Notes under the pieces: generated by a model
Told to the model about the DNA's origin: nothing
The model's input: the letters and a program-made list of their open reading frames with translations, nothing else
Databases searched by the model: none
Source: Peterkaempfera bronchialis
GTDB taxonomy: Bacteria; Actinomycetota; Actinomycetes; Streptomycetales; Streptomycetaceae
Length of the DNA stretch: 64,000 bases
Assembly: GCF_003258605.2 (NCBI RefSeq)
Contig: NZ_CP031264.1
Coordinates: forward strand, 2,914,001 to 2,978,000
Direction of reading: 5' to 3'
Part shown: piece by piece, positions 8,550 through 16,834 of the stretch
Numbering within the stretch: the first letter of the stretch is position 1
How the letters are laid out: each line of letters starts with the position of its first letter
Translations under genes and position numbers: made by a program

Positions 8550-9779
8550 CTATCCGTCCAGATGGAAGCGGTCGGACATGCGGCGAAGCTTCTCGCGGGT
8601 GGCGGTGCGCTCCGCGTAAACGATCTTGCGCAGGGCGGCGCGTCCGATCGGATGGTTCCGAACGAGCTGCGGCGCGATCCGCTCGGCGGCCTCCAGCTCA
8701 GCCAGGGCCTTGTCGCGGTTGCCGTCCCAGAGCCACGCGCGCGCGAGGTCCATGCGGTGATGGCCGCGTCGGGAGTTGGGGAGCATGGCGACCTGCGCGG
8801 GGTCGGCGCGCTCGTGAAGAAGCAGAGCCTTGGCGTGATCGCCCATCTCCAACTGGACCGAGATGGAGTGGATTTGCACGTTTCCAGCGGAGAAGGTCAG
8901 CGAGTGGCGATCGAAGACGGGGGCGCTGGTGGCAGCCATGCGCTCTGCGGCCGTCCGGGCAAACCGAATGCGATCCTCGGTCTCGGTCACGTTGCCGGCC
9001 CGTGCCGCCGAGACGGCTGCTCGAAGTTGCAACGTGCCCCATGCTCGGATGGCGAGAGGCTCTCCGGCGTCGTACTCCTCCTGGATCGAGCGGAGGGCTT
9101 TGTCGGAGAGCGTCAGCGAATCGGCCCAGTCCGCGGTGGCCCACATGTCCCAGACCCGCATCCAATCGGCTACGGCAGGCAGCACCGCATCCCCGGAACG
9201 TTGCGCCGCCCAGGCCGCGCGTTCACACGCCATGGCGATCAGCTCGGGATGGCCGAGAGTGTGCGCGGCCGTGTGGGCGAACTTGCAGCAGACGGCATAG
9301 ATGGCGAACGCCTCTTCGCGCTCATGGCCTGTTGAGTTCTCCGCCAGGGCTCGAGTCTCTCGGAGCAGGTCGGGAAGGACACGCAGGATTGCGACGTTCG
9401 CTGCCGCGTCGCGAAGCCGATGCAACCGTGCGGTCTCCTGCCACAACTGGGCAGATGTACGGGGCTGCCCATCGAACACAGGCGTCAGGTCGTAGCGGCG
9501 CAACTCGCGAAGGATAGACGAGGCAGCCACCTGCCACTGGTTCTCGGATGCCTTGCCCGCGACGAAGGGCCGCTCGATGAGATCGTTGGGGTGGCAATGA
9601 AGTGCCGCCGCGACTTCATTGATGATGCCGGCCCGGTCGAGTTCAATGTGCCCCTTCTCGACCTTCGACACCCATCCCTGGGTTCGCCCGAGCACCGCCC
9701 CGAGATCAGCTTGTGGCATGCCCAATCGGAGCCGCTGACGGCGAATGCGCTTCCCGATCGACTCTCGCTCCTCCAGCAC
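8550..9779 (-). CDS. XRE-family transcriptional regulator with TPR-like C-terminal domain, copy 2
   Basis: The protein has 409 residues. The N-terminal helix-turn-helix spans residues about 8-65 (LGMPQADLGAVLGRTQGWV, then SKVEKGHIELDRAG). The long alpha-helical C-terminal region resembles the helical-repeat sensor domains of streptomycete XRE regulators and includes KALAELEAAERIAPQL near the end. It starts the three-gene minus-strand module followed by the small protein and HATPase. I infer autoregulation and control of the ATPase partner; the signal is unknown. Copy 1 carries the same gene with a one-base frameshift. Confidence 0.88.
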   Translation of the reverse strand: MLEERESIGKRIRRQRLRLGMPQADLGAVLGRTQGWVSKVEKGHIELDRAGIINEVAAALHCHPNDLIERPFVAGKASENQWQVAASSILRELRRYDLTPVFDGQPRTSAQLWQETARLHRLRDAAANVAILRVLPDLLRETRALAENSTGHEREEAFAIYAVCCKFAHTAAHTLGHPELIAMACERAAWAAQRSGDAVLPAVADWMRVWDMWATADWADSLTLSDKALRSIQEEYDAGEPLAIRAWGTLQLRAAVSAARAGNVTETEDRIRFARTAAERMAATSAPVFDRHSLTFSAGNVQIHSISVQLEMGDHAKALLLHERADPAQVAMLPNSRRGHHRMDLARAWLWDGNRDKALAELEAAERIAPQLVRNHPIGRAALRKIVYAERTATREKLRRMSDRFHLDG

Positions 9780-9987
9780 CGTCGTCCCTCCCCGGCAGTC
9801 TGCCTGCTACCCGCTGCCACACAGTTCGGCCTACGGGGACAGTACCCGGAGGGGCGGGGTGGGATTGCGAAGACGGCCTACTGCCGAGGTCGCTACCTGG
9901 GTGCCAGAGACGCCACCCTCCAACCCCCCAGCGGCACCCGACCCCTTGCCTCGTGGCAAGCGGTCGGCAAGCCCGTTCACCACGCCC

Positions 9988-10147
9988 AGCGGTAGGGCAT
10001 CCCCGCACGCAGGACGAAGAGCGCCCAGCCTCTGCCCGGGCCGGGCCGGGCCGGGCCGGGCGCTCTGCCGTCCGCGCCCGCCATCCGAGGCCCGGCGGCC
10101 TCAGAGACGCGGGCGGACCAGTTCCGCAGGGTCGACCCGGACGGGGA
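9988..10147. repeat. Direct repeat R3 at the Uma2 3' end
   Basis: Third direct repeat, 160 bp because it has five CCGGG units instead of four, with G to A at the GCAGGACG position. It covers the terminator and the last 14 codons plus stop of the Uma2 gene. Beyond base 10147 the sequence diverges from R1/R2. Because R3 is embedded in a complete gene, it looks like the ancestral copy. Confidence 0.93.
10017..10065 (-). terminator. Terminator hairpin downstream of Uma2 gene
   Basis: AGAGCGCCC and GGGCGCTCT arms around five CCGGG units, about 40 bp past the Uma2 stop codon. The 9780-10100 gap holds this hairpin, R3 and the module's copy-2 promoter spacer; no other gene is seen. Confidence 0.72.
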
Positions 10148-10679
10148 ACGGCTTGTCGATCAGCGTGGTGCGGCCCGGCTCCGCCACGACCCGCTCGGTG
10201 TAGCGGCCGTCCTCGAACTCGGCGACCACCAGGCTGGGCACCGGCTCCAGCTCCAGCCGCCAGTAAGCGGGGATGGCACCGTCGGCGTACATGATGGGCT
10301 TGACCTTGCGGTCGATGCGGCGGCCGGCGGGCGACGGGGAGACGACCTCGACGACGAACCACACCGCTTCGCCGTCGCACGTCACCGGATCGGTGGCAGC
10401 CGCCGAGGCGTCGACCACCGCGATGTCCGGGACGAGCAGTCCGCTGGGCAACACGACATTGACCGCCTCCATGACCTCCACCGGGGCGCCGAAGGCGTCG
10501 GCGGCCGCCTCCAGCAAGTTGGCGAGGCGCCTCGACGCCCGCTGGTGCTTGAACCCAGCGCTCGGCGACATCACTAGCGCATCCCCCCACAACTCGAACC
10601 GGTGCTTCCCGTCGTCGTCCAGTGCCAACACGTCTTCTATCGTCCAGACACCCGAGTGGTCCTGGTATGCGACGCTCAT
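10101..10679 (-). CDS. Uma2-family PD-(D/E)XK endonuclease-fold protein
   Basis: The protein has 192 residues. The ATG at 10679 was chosen because it opens the typical streptomycete start MSVAYQDHSG. Uma2/DUF820 proteins have a restriction-endonuclease fold. The catalytic pattern is seen as VPDIAVVD near residue 105, VVEVVSPS near 130 and a following Lys in DRKVK. Cellular role is unknown although the family is very abundant in actinobacteria. Its final PVRVDPAELVRPRL is duplicated at the ends of both HATPase genes via repeats R1 and R2. It is divergent from the XPB helicase gene. Confidence 0.87.
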   Translation of the reverse strand: MSVAYQDHSGVWTIEDVLALDDDGKHRFELWGDALVMSPSAGFKHQRASRRLANLLEAAADAFGAPVEVMEAVNVVLPSGLLVPDIAVVDASAAATDPVTCDGEAVWFVVEVVSPSPAGRRIDRKVKPIMYADGAIPAYWRLELEPVPSLVVAEFEDGRYTERVVAEPGRTTLIDKPFPVRVDPAELVRPRL

Positions 10680-10818
10680 ACGGTTCACCGCCCTCGAAGC
10701 CGACATTCCCAGTGTGGCAGCCCGCCGCTGCGCGCCGTGTGGTGGACGCCACGCGTTCACTCGGCGGAGTGCGCAACACTGGAGGGTCTGTCCCCCGCTC
10801 CCCGGAAAGGACCCGCAC

Positions 10819-12483
10819 GTGAACGACGGTCCCCTCATCGTCCAGAGCGACAAGACGCTGCTGCTGGAGGTCGAGCACCCCAAGGCCGACGGCTGTCGGA
10901 GGGCCATTGCGCCCTTTGCCGAGCTGGAGCGGGCGCCGGAGCATGTGCACACCTATCGGGTGACGCCGCTGGGGCTGTGGAATGCGCGGGCCGCCGGGCA
11001 TGACGCCGAGCAGGTGGTGGACGCGCTGGTCAGCTACTCGCGCTATCCGGTGCCGCACGCCCTGCTGGTGGATGTGGCGGAGACCATGGCGCGCTATGGG
11101 CGGTTGCAGCTCCAGAAGGACCCGGTGCACGGGCTGGTGCTGGTGACGACCGACCGGCCGGTGCTGGAGGAGGTGCTGCGGTCGAAGAAGGTCGCGCCGC
11201 TGGTGGGGGCCCGGGTGGGGCCGGACATGGTGGTGGTGCACCCGTCCGAGCGGGGCCAGATCAAGCAGGTGCTGCTGAAGCTGGGCTGGCCGGCCGAGGA
11301 CCTGGCCGGGTATGTGGACGGCGAGGCGCACCCGATCGCGCTGGAGCAGGACGGCTGGCATCTGCGGCCGTACCAGCGGCAGGCGGTGGAGGGGTTCTGG
11401 CACGGCGGCTCCGGCGTCGTGGTGCTGCCCTGCGGCGCGGGCAAGACCCTGGTCGGGGCGGCGGCGATGGCCGAGGCCAAGGCGACCACGCTGATCCTGG
11501 TCACCAACACCGTCTCGGCGCGGCAGTGGAAGCACGAGCTGGTGAAGCGGACCACCCTCACCGAGGAGGAGATCGGCGAGTACAGCGGTGCGCGCAAGGA
11601 GATCCGCCCGGTCACCATCGCCACGTACCAGGTGATGACGACCAGGCGGAAGGGCGTCTATCCGCACCTGGAGCTGTTCGACTCCCGCGACTGGGGTCTG
11701 ATCGTCTACGACGAGGTGCATCTGCTGCCCGCGCCGATCTTCCGCTTCACCGCCGACCTCCAGGCCCGCCGCCGCCTGGGCCTGACCGCGACCCTGGTCC
11801 GGGAGGACGGCCGGGAGGGCGATGTCTTCTCGCTGATCGGCCCCAAGCGGTTCGATGCGCCGTGGAAGGAGATCGAGGCGCAGGGCTACATCGCGCCCGC
11901 CGACTGCTGCGAGGTGCGGGTCACCCTCACCGACTCCGAGCGGCTGGCGTATGCGACCGCCGAGCCGGACGAGCGGTACCGGTTCTGCGCCACCACCGCG
12001 ACCAAGCGCAGGGTGGTGGAGGCGCTGGTGGAGAAGCACCGGGGCGACCAGACCCTGGTCATCGGCCAGTACATCGACCAGCTGGACGAGCTGGGCGAGG
12101 CGCTGGACGCCCCGGTGATCAAGGGGGAGACCACCAACCTCCAGCGGGAGAAGCTCTTCGACGCCTTCCGGCAGGGCGAGCTCTCGGTGCTGGTGGTGTC
12201 CAAGGTCGCCAACTTCTCCATCGACCTGCCGGAGGCGGCGGTCGCCATCCAGGTGTCGGGCACCTTCGGCTCGCGGCAGGAGGAGGCGCAGCGGCTCGGC
12301 CGGGTGCTGCGGCCCAAGGCGGACGGCCGGTCGGCGCACTTCTACTCGGTGGTGGCCCGGGACACCATCGACCAGGACTTCGCGGCGCACCGGCAGCGGT
12401 TCCTGGCCGAGCAGGGCTATGCGTACCGGATCGCGGACGCCGACGATGTGCTGTACGGAGCGGGGGACGACCCGGTGCGGTGA
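10819..12483 (+). CDS. XPB-type DNA repair helicase (SF2)
   Basis: The protein has 554 residues, close to actinobacterial XPB (about 540-550). The GTG at 10819 follows GGAAAGGA. An N-terminal damage-recognition-like region is followed by helicase motif I LPCGAGKT near residue 212, motif II as DEVH in VYDEVHLLPAP near 304 (DEVH rather than DEAH), and motif VI QRLGRVLRPK near 495. Bacterial XPB homologues are 3'-5' helicases implicated in DNA repair. It stands alone, divergent from Uma2. Catalytic motifs are complete. Confidence 0.92.
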   Translation: MNDGPLIVQSDKTLLLEVEHPKADGCRRAIAPFAELERAPEHVHTYRVTPLGLWNARAAGHDAEQVVDALVSYSRYPVPHALLVDVAETMARYGRLQLQKDPVHGLVLVTTDRPVLEEVLRSKKVAPLVGARVGPDMVVVHPSERGQIKQVLLKLGWPAEDLAGYVDGEAHPIALEQDGWHLRPYQRQAVEGFWHGGSGVVVLPCGAGKTLVGAAAMAEAKATTLILVTNTVSARQWKHELVKRTTLTEEEIGEYSGARKEIRPVTIATYQVMTTRRKGVYPHLELFDSRDWGLIVYDEVHLLPAPIFRFTADLQARRRLGLTATLVREDGREGDVFSLIGPKRFDAPWKEIEAQGYIAPADCCEVRVTLTDSERLAYATAEPDERYRFCATTATKRRVVEALVEKHRGDQTLVIGQYIDQLDELGEALDAPVIKGETTNLQREKLFDAFRQGELSVLVVSKVANFSIDLPEAAVAIQVSGTFGSRQEEAQRLGRVLRPKADGRSAHFYSVVARDTIDQDFAAHRQRFLAEQGYAYRIADADDVLYGAGDDPVR

Positions 12484-12508
12484 TGCGCCGCCGGGGGCGG
12501 GCCCCCGG

Positions 12509-13180
12509 TCAGACGCGGTCCACGGGCGCCCGCCCCCGGTGCCACCAGCGGCGGCGCGGCGGGTGGAGGGCGCGGGAGACCCGGCGTCCCAGCAGCAGAT
12601 AGCCCAGCAGGGAACCGGTCGTGTTGAGGATGACATCGTCGATGTCGAACGACCGCCCCTGCACGATCGCGCCCTGGACCAGTTCGACCAGCAGCATCAC
12701 CGCTGCCGTGGTGAGCACTACCCGCAGCAGCCCCCGGGCGCGGGGGATCAGCACCGGCAGCAGCACCCCGAAGGGCACGCCCAGCGCGATATTGCCGCCG
12801 ATCTGCTTCACCGCGTCCCGTACCGACGGCTGGTTGAGGTAGAGCCGCAGCGACTCCCCCGGGTGGAGGTTGGAGTGCGAGAGCGGCACGGAGGCGGGCG
12901 AGGGGGTGAGCGTCAGCCGGGCGAGTACGGCTGCGAAGGCCACCATGGCGGCGAACGCGACCAGCATGATCAGGACCCGCAGCAGCGCCACCGCCGGTGA
13001 GCGGTCCGGCCCCACCGGGCGTTCCGGCTGCACCGGCTGCACCGGTTGCGCCGGCTGCACCGGGCGCTCCGGCTCCGGCTCCGGCCGCCCACCCCGGCGA
13101 AACCGTTCCCTTAAAGCGCCGACCGTCCGCGCGGGCCACCGGCCCGCTCCGCGCCCCGCGCTTTCCTTGGCGATCGACAC
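12509..13180 (-). CDS. VanZ-like membrane protein
   Basis: The protein has 223 residues: a basic, proline-rich cytoplasmic N-terminus (residues 1-65, containing an imperfect PVQPAQPVQP repeat), then four hydrophobic helices. The VanZ signature region includes NLHPGESLRLYL, GGNIALGVPFGVLLPVL and SFDIDDVILNTTGSLLGYLL. VanZ-family proteins give low-level teicoplanin tolerance in enterococci, but most actinobacterial members are uncharacterised. It is convergent with XPB, leaving only 25 bp. Confidence 0.85.
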   Translation of the reverse strand: MSIAKESAGRGAGRWPARTVGALRERFRRGGRPEPEPERPVQPAQPVQPVQPERPVGPDRSPAVALLRVLIMLVAFAAMVAFAAVLARLTLTPSPASVPLSHSNLHPGESLRLYLNQPSVRDAVKQIGGNIALGVPFGVLLPVLIPRARGLLRVVLTTAAVMLLVELVQGAIVQGRSFDIDDVILNTTGSLLGYLLLGRRVSRALHPPRRRWWHRGRAPVDRV

Positions 13181-13278
13181 GGATGGACCCCCTCGCAGCC
13201 GGCGTTCACGCGCTTCGCGTGCTCCGTCGCCCTGCGCCTACCCCATGTGCCCGCAGCCACGCAGGAGCTGTCGGCGGG

Positions 13279-13482
13279 TCAGAGGTCGACGCCGTCCCGG
13301 CCGAGGAGGGTCACCCGGGCCACGGTGCCGGCGAGGATGCCGGCCTTGCGCAGCGCGGACTTCAGTGGATTGCCGCCGTGGACCGGCGGGGGTGCCTGCC
13401 GAGATGCCTGCCGAGATGCCTGCCGGGGTACCGTGACGGCCCTCGGGTGCGAGGTGAGGTGTGCGGTGCTCATGTCGTCCAC
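13279..13482 (-). CDS. Small hypothetical protein
   Basis: A possible 67-residue protein. The C-terminal half (NPLKSALRKAGILAGT then VARVTLLGRDGVDL) looks structured and has plausible codon use. The N-terminus holds a QASRQASRQA triplication produced by a short DNA repeat. No strong ribosome-binding site precedes the ATG at 13482, and the ATG at 13473 is an alternative. Function unknown; kept because nothing else occupies the interval. Confidence 0.45.
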   Translation of the reverse strand: MDDMSTAHLTSHPRAVTVPRQASRQASRQAPPPVHGGNPLKSALRKAGILAGTVARVTLLGRDGVDL

Positions 13483-13849
13483 GGTAGGTTCCGCCGCTCA
13501 GCCGCGGCATCGGCCGGAGGGCCGCTTCGGCGGGCCGGGCGGTCGTCCTCCAGGCGTACGCCGATCCTCCTCCGTGCTGGCCCCGACCCTGAGACCGGCG
13601 CCCGCCCACTCAGGGTTCCGGTGTCACCCGCACGGCGAAATCCGTTAGCGCGGCCGACGCAAAGCGTCTACCATGGCCCGCCTGCCGCCTCCCGAACCGT
13701 GGTGCCCGCTCGACGGGCAGCCGTGGGAGGAAGCCGCCCGGTCGGTAACCGGTCGGCGTCCTTCACAGTGTTCCGTAACGAGTCCGCTGCGGCACCGGGC
13801 CGCTCCCTTCCCGGACCCCCGGGTCCGCCGCAGCCGGGAAGGCTTCGCC
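13483..13849. other. 367-bp spacer upstream of the HelD-like gene
   Basis: No convincing gene. It holds a short perfect palindrome GACGC-AAA-GCGTC at 13656-13668 and presumably the promoter of the helicase gene at 13850. I looked for the inverted-repeat RAE element known upstream of rifampicin-induced helR genes and did not see one. Confidence 0.4.
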
Positions 13850-16018
13850 GTGCCCTCGCACGCCCACACCACCTCTGCCGCGCCACCGTCCGGCGCACCC
13901 TCCGACGACCCACTGGAGCGCGAACGGGCCCATCTACGCTCCTCCCGCGCCGCGCTGCGCGCGATGCGGGAGGACGTCGAGTCGCTGGACCTCACCGATG
14001 TCGCCGGTACCTGGGTCTCCGCCGAGGTACTCCGCAAGCAGATCGAGAACCGCGTCACCGCACTCGCCGACCTGGCCCACACCCCGCTCTTCTTCGGCCG
14101 CCTCGACTACCGGCACCCGGTCGGCGGCGAGCAGGCCGAGGGCGCGGCGGGCGAGCGCTTCTACATCGGCCGCAGACACGTCCACGACGCCGACGGCGAC
14201 CCGCTGGTGATCGACTGGCGGGCCCCCGTCTCCCAGGCGTTCTACCGGGCGGGCCGCACCGATCCGATGGGCGTGGAGCGCCGCCGCCGCTTCGGCTACA
14301 CCGGCGGCGAGCTGACCGCGTACGAGGACGAGCACCTCACCGACCCCGCCGAGGCGGACACCGCCAGCGCGCTGCTGGCCGCCGAGATCGAGAAGCCGCG
14401 CGTCGGCCCGATGCGGGACATCGTCGCCACCATCCAGCCGGAGCAGGACGAGATCGTCCGCGCCGGCGTCACCGGCAGCGTCTGTGTGCAGGGCGCCCCC
14501 GGCACCGGGAAGACGGCGGTCGGCCTGCACCGGGTGGCCTATCTGCTGTACGCGCACCGCGACCGCCTGGCCCGCACCGGCACCCTGGTCCTCGGGCCCA
14601 ACCGGTCGTTCCTGCGCTATATCGAGCAGGTGCTGCCCGCCCTCGGCGAGGTGGACGTGGCCCAGGCGACCGTGGAGGACCTGGTCGCCCATGTCCCGGT
14701 GCGGGCCGCCGACCCGGCCGAGTCCGCCCGGCTGAAGGGCGATGCGCGGATGGCCGAGGTGCTGCGGCGCGCGGTGCGCTCCGGCGTACGGATGCCCACC
14801 GAGCCGTGCGTGGTGGTGCGCGGCTCGCGGCGGTGGCGCATCCCGGCGTACGAGCTCCAGGAGATCGTGGAGGAGCTGCTCTCCCGCGACATCCGGTACG
14901 GCGCGGCCCGGGAGGCGCTGCCGCAGCGGATCGCGCACGCGGTGCTGGTGAAGATGGAGAACGGCGGCGAGGCGCCCGACGACCGGGTGCAGGACGCGGT
15001 GGCCCGCGCGCAGCCGGTCAAGGCGGCGGTGAAGGAGCTGTGGCCGCCGGTGGACCCGGTGAAGCTGGTGTACCGGCTGCTCGGCGACGCGGAGTTCCTG
15101 GCGGAGTGCGCGGACGGCGTGCTCAGCGAGGAGGAGCAGCGGGCGGTGCGCTGGCCCGGTCCGGTCCGCTCGGTGAAGTCCGCACCGTGGACGGCGGCCG
15201 ACGCGGTCCTGGTCGACGAGGCCGCCGACCTGGTGCAGCGCACCCCGTCGCTGGGGCATGTGGTGCTGGACGAGGCGCAGGACCTCTCCCCCATGCAGTA
15301 CCGGGCGGTGGGGCGCCGCTGCACCACCGGCTCGGTGACGGTGCTGGGCGACATCGCGCAGGGCACCACGCCGTGGGCGACGGCCTCCTGGGCGGAGGCG
15401 CTGCGCCATCTGGGCAAGCCGGAGGCCGTGGTGGACGAGCTGACCCGGTCCTTCCGGGTGCCGGGCGAGGTGATCACCTATGCCTCCAGGCTGCTGCCGT
15501 CGATCGCCCCGGGGCTGGCCCCGGCGTCGTCGGTGCGTGAGGCGGCGGGCGCGTTGGAGGTGCGCCGGGTGCCGCTCCCGGAGCTGCCGGAGGACAGCGC
15601 CGTACGGGATCTGGCCGCGCTGGACCGGGCCGCCGGGCTGGCCGGTCCGGCCGGCCATCCGGCGCTGGACGCCGCCGTGGTGACGGCCTGCCGGGACGCC
15701 CTGGAGCGGGAGGGTTCCATCGGCCTGATCGCGGCCGACGCCCGCATCCCGTCCCTGGCGGCGGCGCTGCGGTCGGCCGGGATGCCGTTTCTGGACCCGG
15801 GCGACGAGACCAGCGCCGGGGCCCGGCTGACCCTGGTGCCCGCCTCGCTGGCCAAGGGCCTGGAGTACGACCAGGTGGTGCTGGACGAGCCCGCCGCCGT
15901 GGTGGCCGGCGAGCCCGACGAGCGCACCGGGCTGCGGCGGCTCTATGTGCTGCTCACCCGTGCCGTCTCCGGTCTGACGATGGTGCACTCCCAGCCGCTG
16001 CCCGCGCAGCTGGGGTGA
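13850..16018 (+). CDS. HelD-family RNA polymerase-associated motor ATPase (UvrD/Rep-like)
   Basis: The protein has 722 residues from the GTG at 13850. HelD proteins insert arms into RNA polymerase and strip stalled or drug-bound enzyme from DNA. A basic coiled-coil N-terminal arm is followed by the family segment FYIGRRHVHDADGDPLVIDW near residue 100. Then come Walker A QGAPGTGKTAVGLHR near 218, Walker B VVLDEAQDLSPMQ near 475 and VLGDIAQGT near 500. The C-terminal part carries LAKGLEYDQVVLDEP and RLYVLLTRAVSGL, as in UvrD motif VI. It is monocistronic with its own terminator. Whether it belongs to the rifampicin-induced HelR subgroup cannot be told here. Confidence 0.88.
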   Translation: MPSHAHTTSAAPPSGAPSDDPLERERAHLRSSRAALRAMREDVESLDLTDVAGTWVSAEVLRKQIENRVTALADLAHTPLFFGRLDYRHPVGGEQAEGAAGERFYIGRRHVHDADGDPLVIDWRAPVSQAFYRAGRTDPMGVERRRRFGYTGGELTAYEDEHLTDPAEADTASALLAAEIEKPRVGPMRDIVATIQPEQDEIVRAGVTGSVCVQGAPGTGKTAVGLHRVAYLLYAHRDRLARTGTLVLGPNRSFLRYIEQVLPALGEVDVAQATVEDLVAHVPVRAADPAESARLKGDARMAEVLRRAVRSGVRMPTEPCVVVRGSRRWRIPAYELQEIVEELLSRDIRYGAAREALPQRIAHAVLVKMENGGEAPDDRVQDAVARAQPVKAAVKELWPPVDPVKLVYRLLGDAEFLAECADGVLSEEEQRAVRWPGPVRSVKSAPWTAADAVLVDEAADLVQRTPSLGHVVLDEAQDLSPMQYRAVGRRCTTGSVTVLGDIAQGTTPWATASWAEALRHLGKPEAVVDELTRSFRVPGEVITYASRLLPSIAPGLAPASSVREAAGALEVRRVPLPELPEDSAVRDLAALDRAAGLAGPAGHPALDAAVVTACRDALEREGSIGLIAADARIPSLAAALRSAGMPFLDPGDETSAGARLTLVPASLAKGLEYDQVVLDEPAAVVAGEPDERTGLRRLYVLLTRAVSGLTMVHSQPLPAQLG

Positions 16019-16023
16019 TCCGC

Positions 16024-16057
16024 CCCGGCCCGGCGGACCGCCGTCCGCCGGGCCGGG
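16024..16057. terminator. Bidirectional terminator, HelD-like / cutC
   Basis: A 14-15 bp GC stem of CGGCCCGGCGGAC and GTCCGCCGGGCCG lies between the convergent genes ending at 16018 (+) and 16080 (-). Confidence 0.75.
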
Positions 16058-16079
16058 CCGGGAGCGCTCCCGCCGTGGT

Positions 16080-16772
16080 TCAGACGGTGGCGGGGACGGG
16101 TGCGTCGATGAGGTCGCGCCAGATCCGGACCCGGTGCGCGTCGACCGGTGACTCCCACCCCGCGACGCGTACGGCGCCGCCGACGTGGAAGGCGTCCAGG
16201 CCCACTGCGCGCAGGCCGGGGACGTGTTCGGCGCGCAGGCCGCCGCCCACCAGCAGTTGCTGGCCGCCGGTGGTCCCGGCCTCGGCGGCCAGCACCTCCA
16301 GCCCGGACTCCACTCCGGCGGCCGATCCGGCGGTGAGGAAGGTGTCCAGCCCGGGCAGTCCGGCCACGGCCGCGCGGGCGGCGTGCCGGTCGGCGGCGTG
16401 GTCCAGCGCCCGGTGGAAGGTCCAGCGGCAGCCGGGCACCGCGTCCAGTACCGCCCGTACCGCGTCCAGGTCGACCTCCCCCGAGGGGGTGAGGAAGCCC
16501 AGCACAAACTCCTCGGCGCCCTCGGCGCGGAGCAGCCGGGCCCGCGATCTCAGCCGGTCCAGGTCCCCCGGTGCGAAGCCGTCCTGGAGCCTCAGCATCA
16601 CCCTCAGCGGCACCTGCACGGCCTCGCGGATGCGGCGGAACACCTCCACCGGCACCGTCAGCCCGTCGGCGTGCATCTCGGTGACCAGCTCAAGGCGGTC
16701 AGCGCCGCCGGACACCGCGGCCACGGCGTCCTCGGCGGACGTGGCGATCACCTCGAAGATTGGTCTAGACAT
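16080..16772 (-). CDS. cutC: CutC family TIM-barrel protein
   Basis: The 230-residue protein is a full-length CutC homologue, with FEVIATSAEDAVAAVSGGAD at the N-terminus and HADGLTVPVEVFRRIRE, VMLRLQDGF and GGGLRAEHVPGL further on. CutC was named for copper homeostasis in E. coli, but a direct copper role is disputed and the TIM barrel suggests an enzyme. Codons 2-4 are TCT AGA CCA, all rare in this genome, and with the start codon they form a DasR-like operator (16759-16774). That points to aminosugar control rather than copper. Confidence 0.88.
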   Translation of the reverse strand: MSRPIFEVIATSAEDAVAAVSGGADRLELVTEMHADGLTVPVEVFRRIREAVQVPLRVMLRLQDGFAPGDLDRLRSRARLLRAEGAEEFVLGFLTPSGEVDLDAVRAVLDAVPGCRWTFHRALDHAADRHAARAAVAGLPGLDTFLTAGSAAGVESGLEVLAAEAGTTGGQQLLVGGGLRAEHVPGLRAVGLDAFHVGGAVRVAGWESPVDAHRVRIWRDLIDAPVPATV

Positions 16773-16774
16773 GT
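16759..16774 (-). promoter_or_regulatory. DasR-like operator overlapping the cutC start
   Basis: ATTGGTCTAGACATGT matches 13 of 16 positions of the DasR responsive element (A-C/G-TGGTCTAGACCA-C/G-T) and contains the TGGTCTAGAC core. It overlaps the ATG and codons 2-5 of cutC, where a bound repressor would block transcription. Not experimentally known to me. Confidence 0.55.
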
Positions 16775-16834
16775 GGGACAGCCTGCCATACCCACCCCTC
16801 CCGCCGCGAGCCCGGTCGCCCCACCATGGGAGCC

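Noticed and set aside
9706-12636. Very long minus-strand frame (about 970 codons) across Uma2 and XPB
   Set aside because: It is a shadow of the XPB and Uma2 genes, has no domain, and its composition mirrors the coding strand.
13483-13849. Rifampicin-associated element upstream of the HelD-like gene
   Set aside because: No inverted repeat of the expected GGGGCTTGC type; only a short GACGC-AAA-GCGTC palindrome.
13670-13850. Upstream N-terminal extension of the HelD-like gene from ATG 13673
   Set aside because: The 59-residue extension is Pro/Arg-rich without family similarity, while the family start begins at the GTG at 13850.
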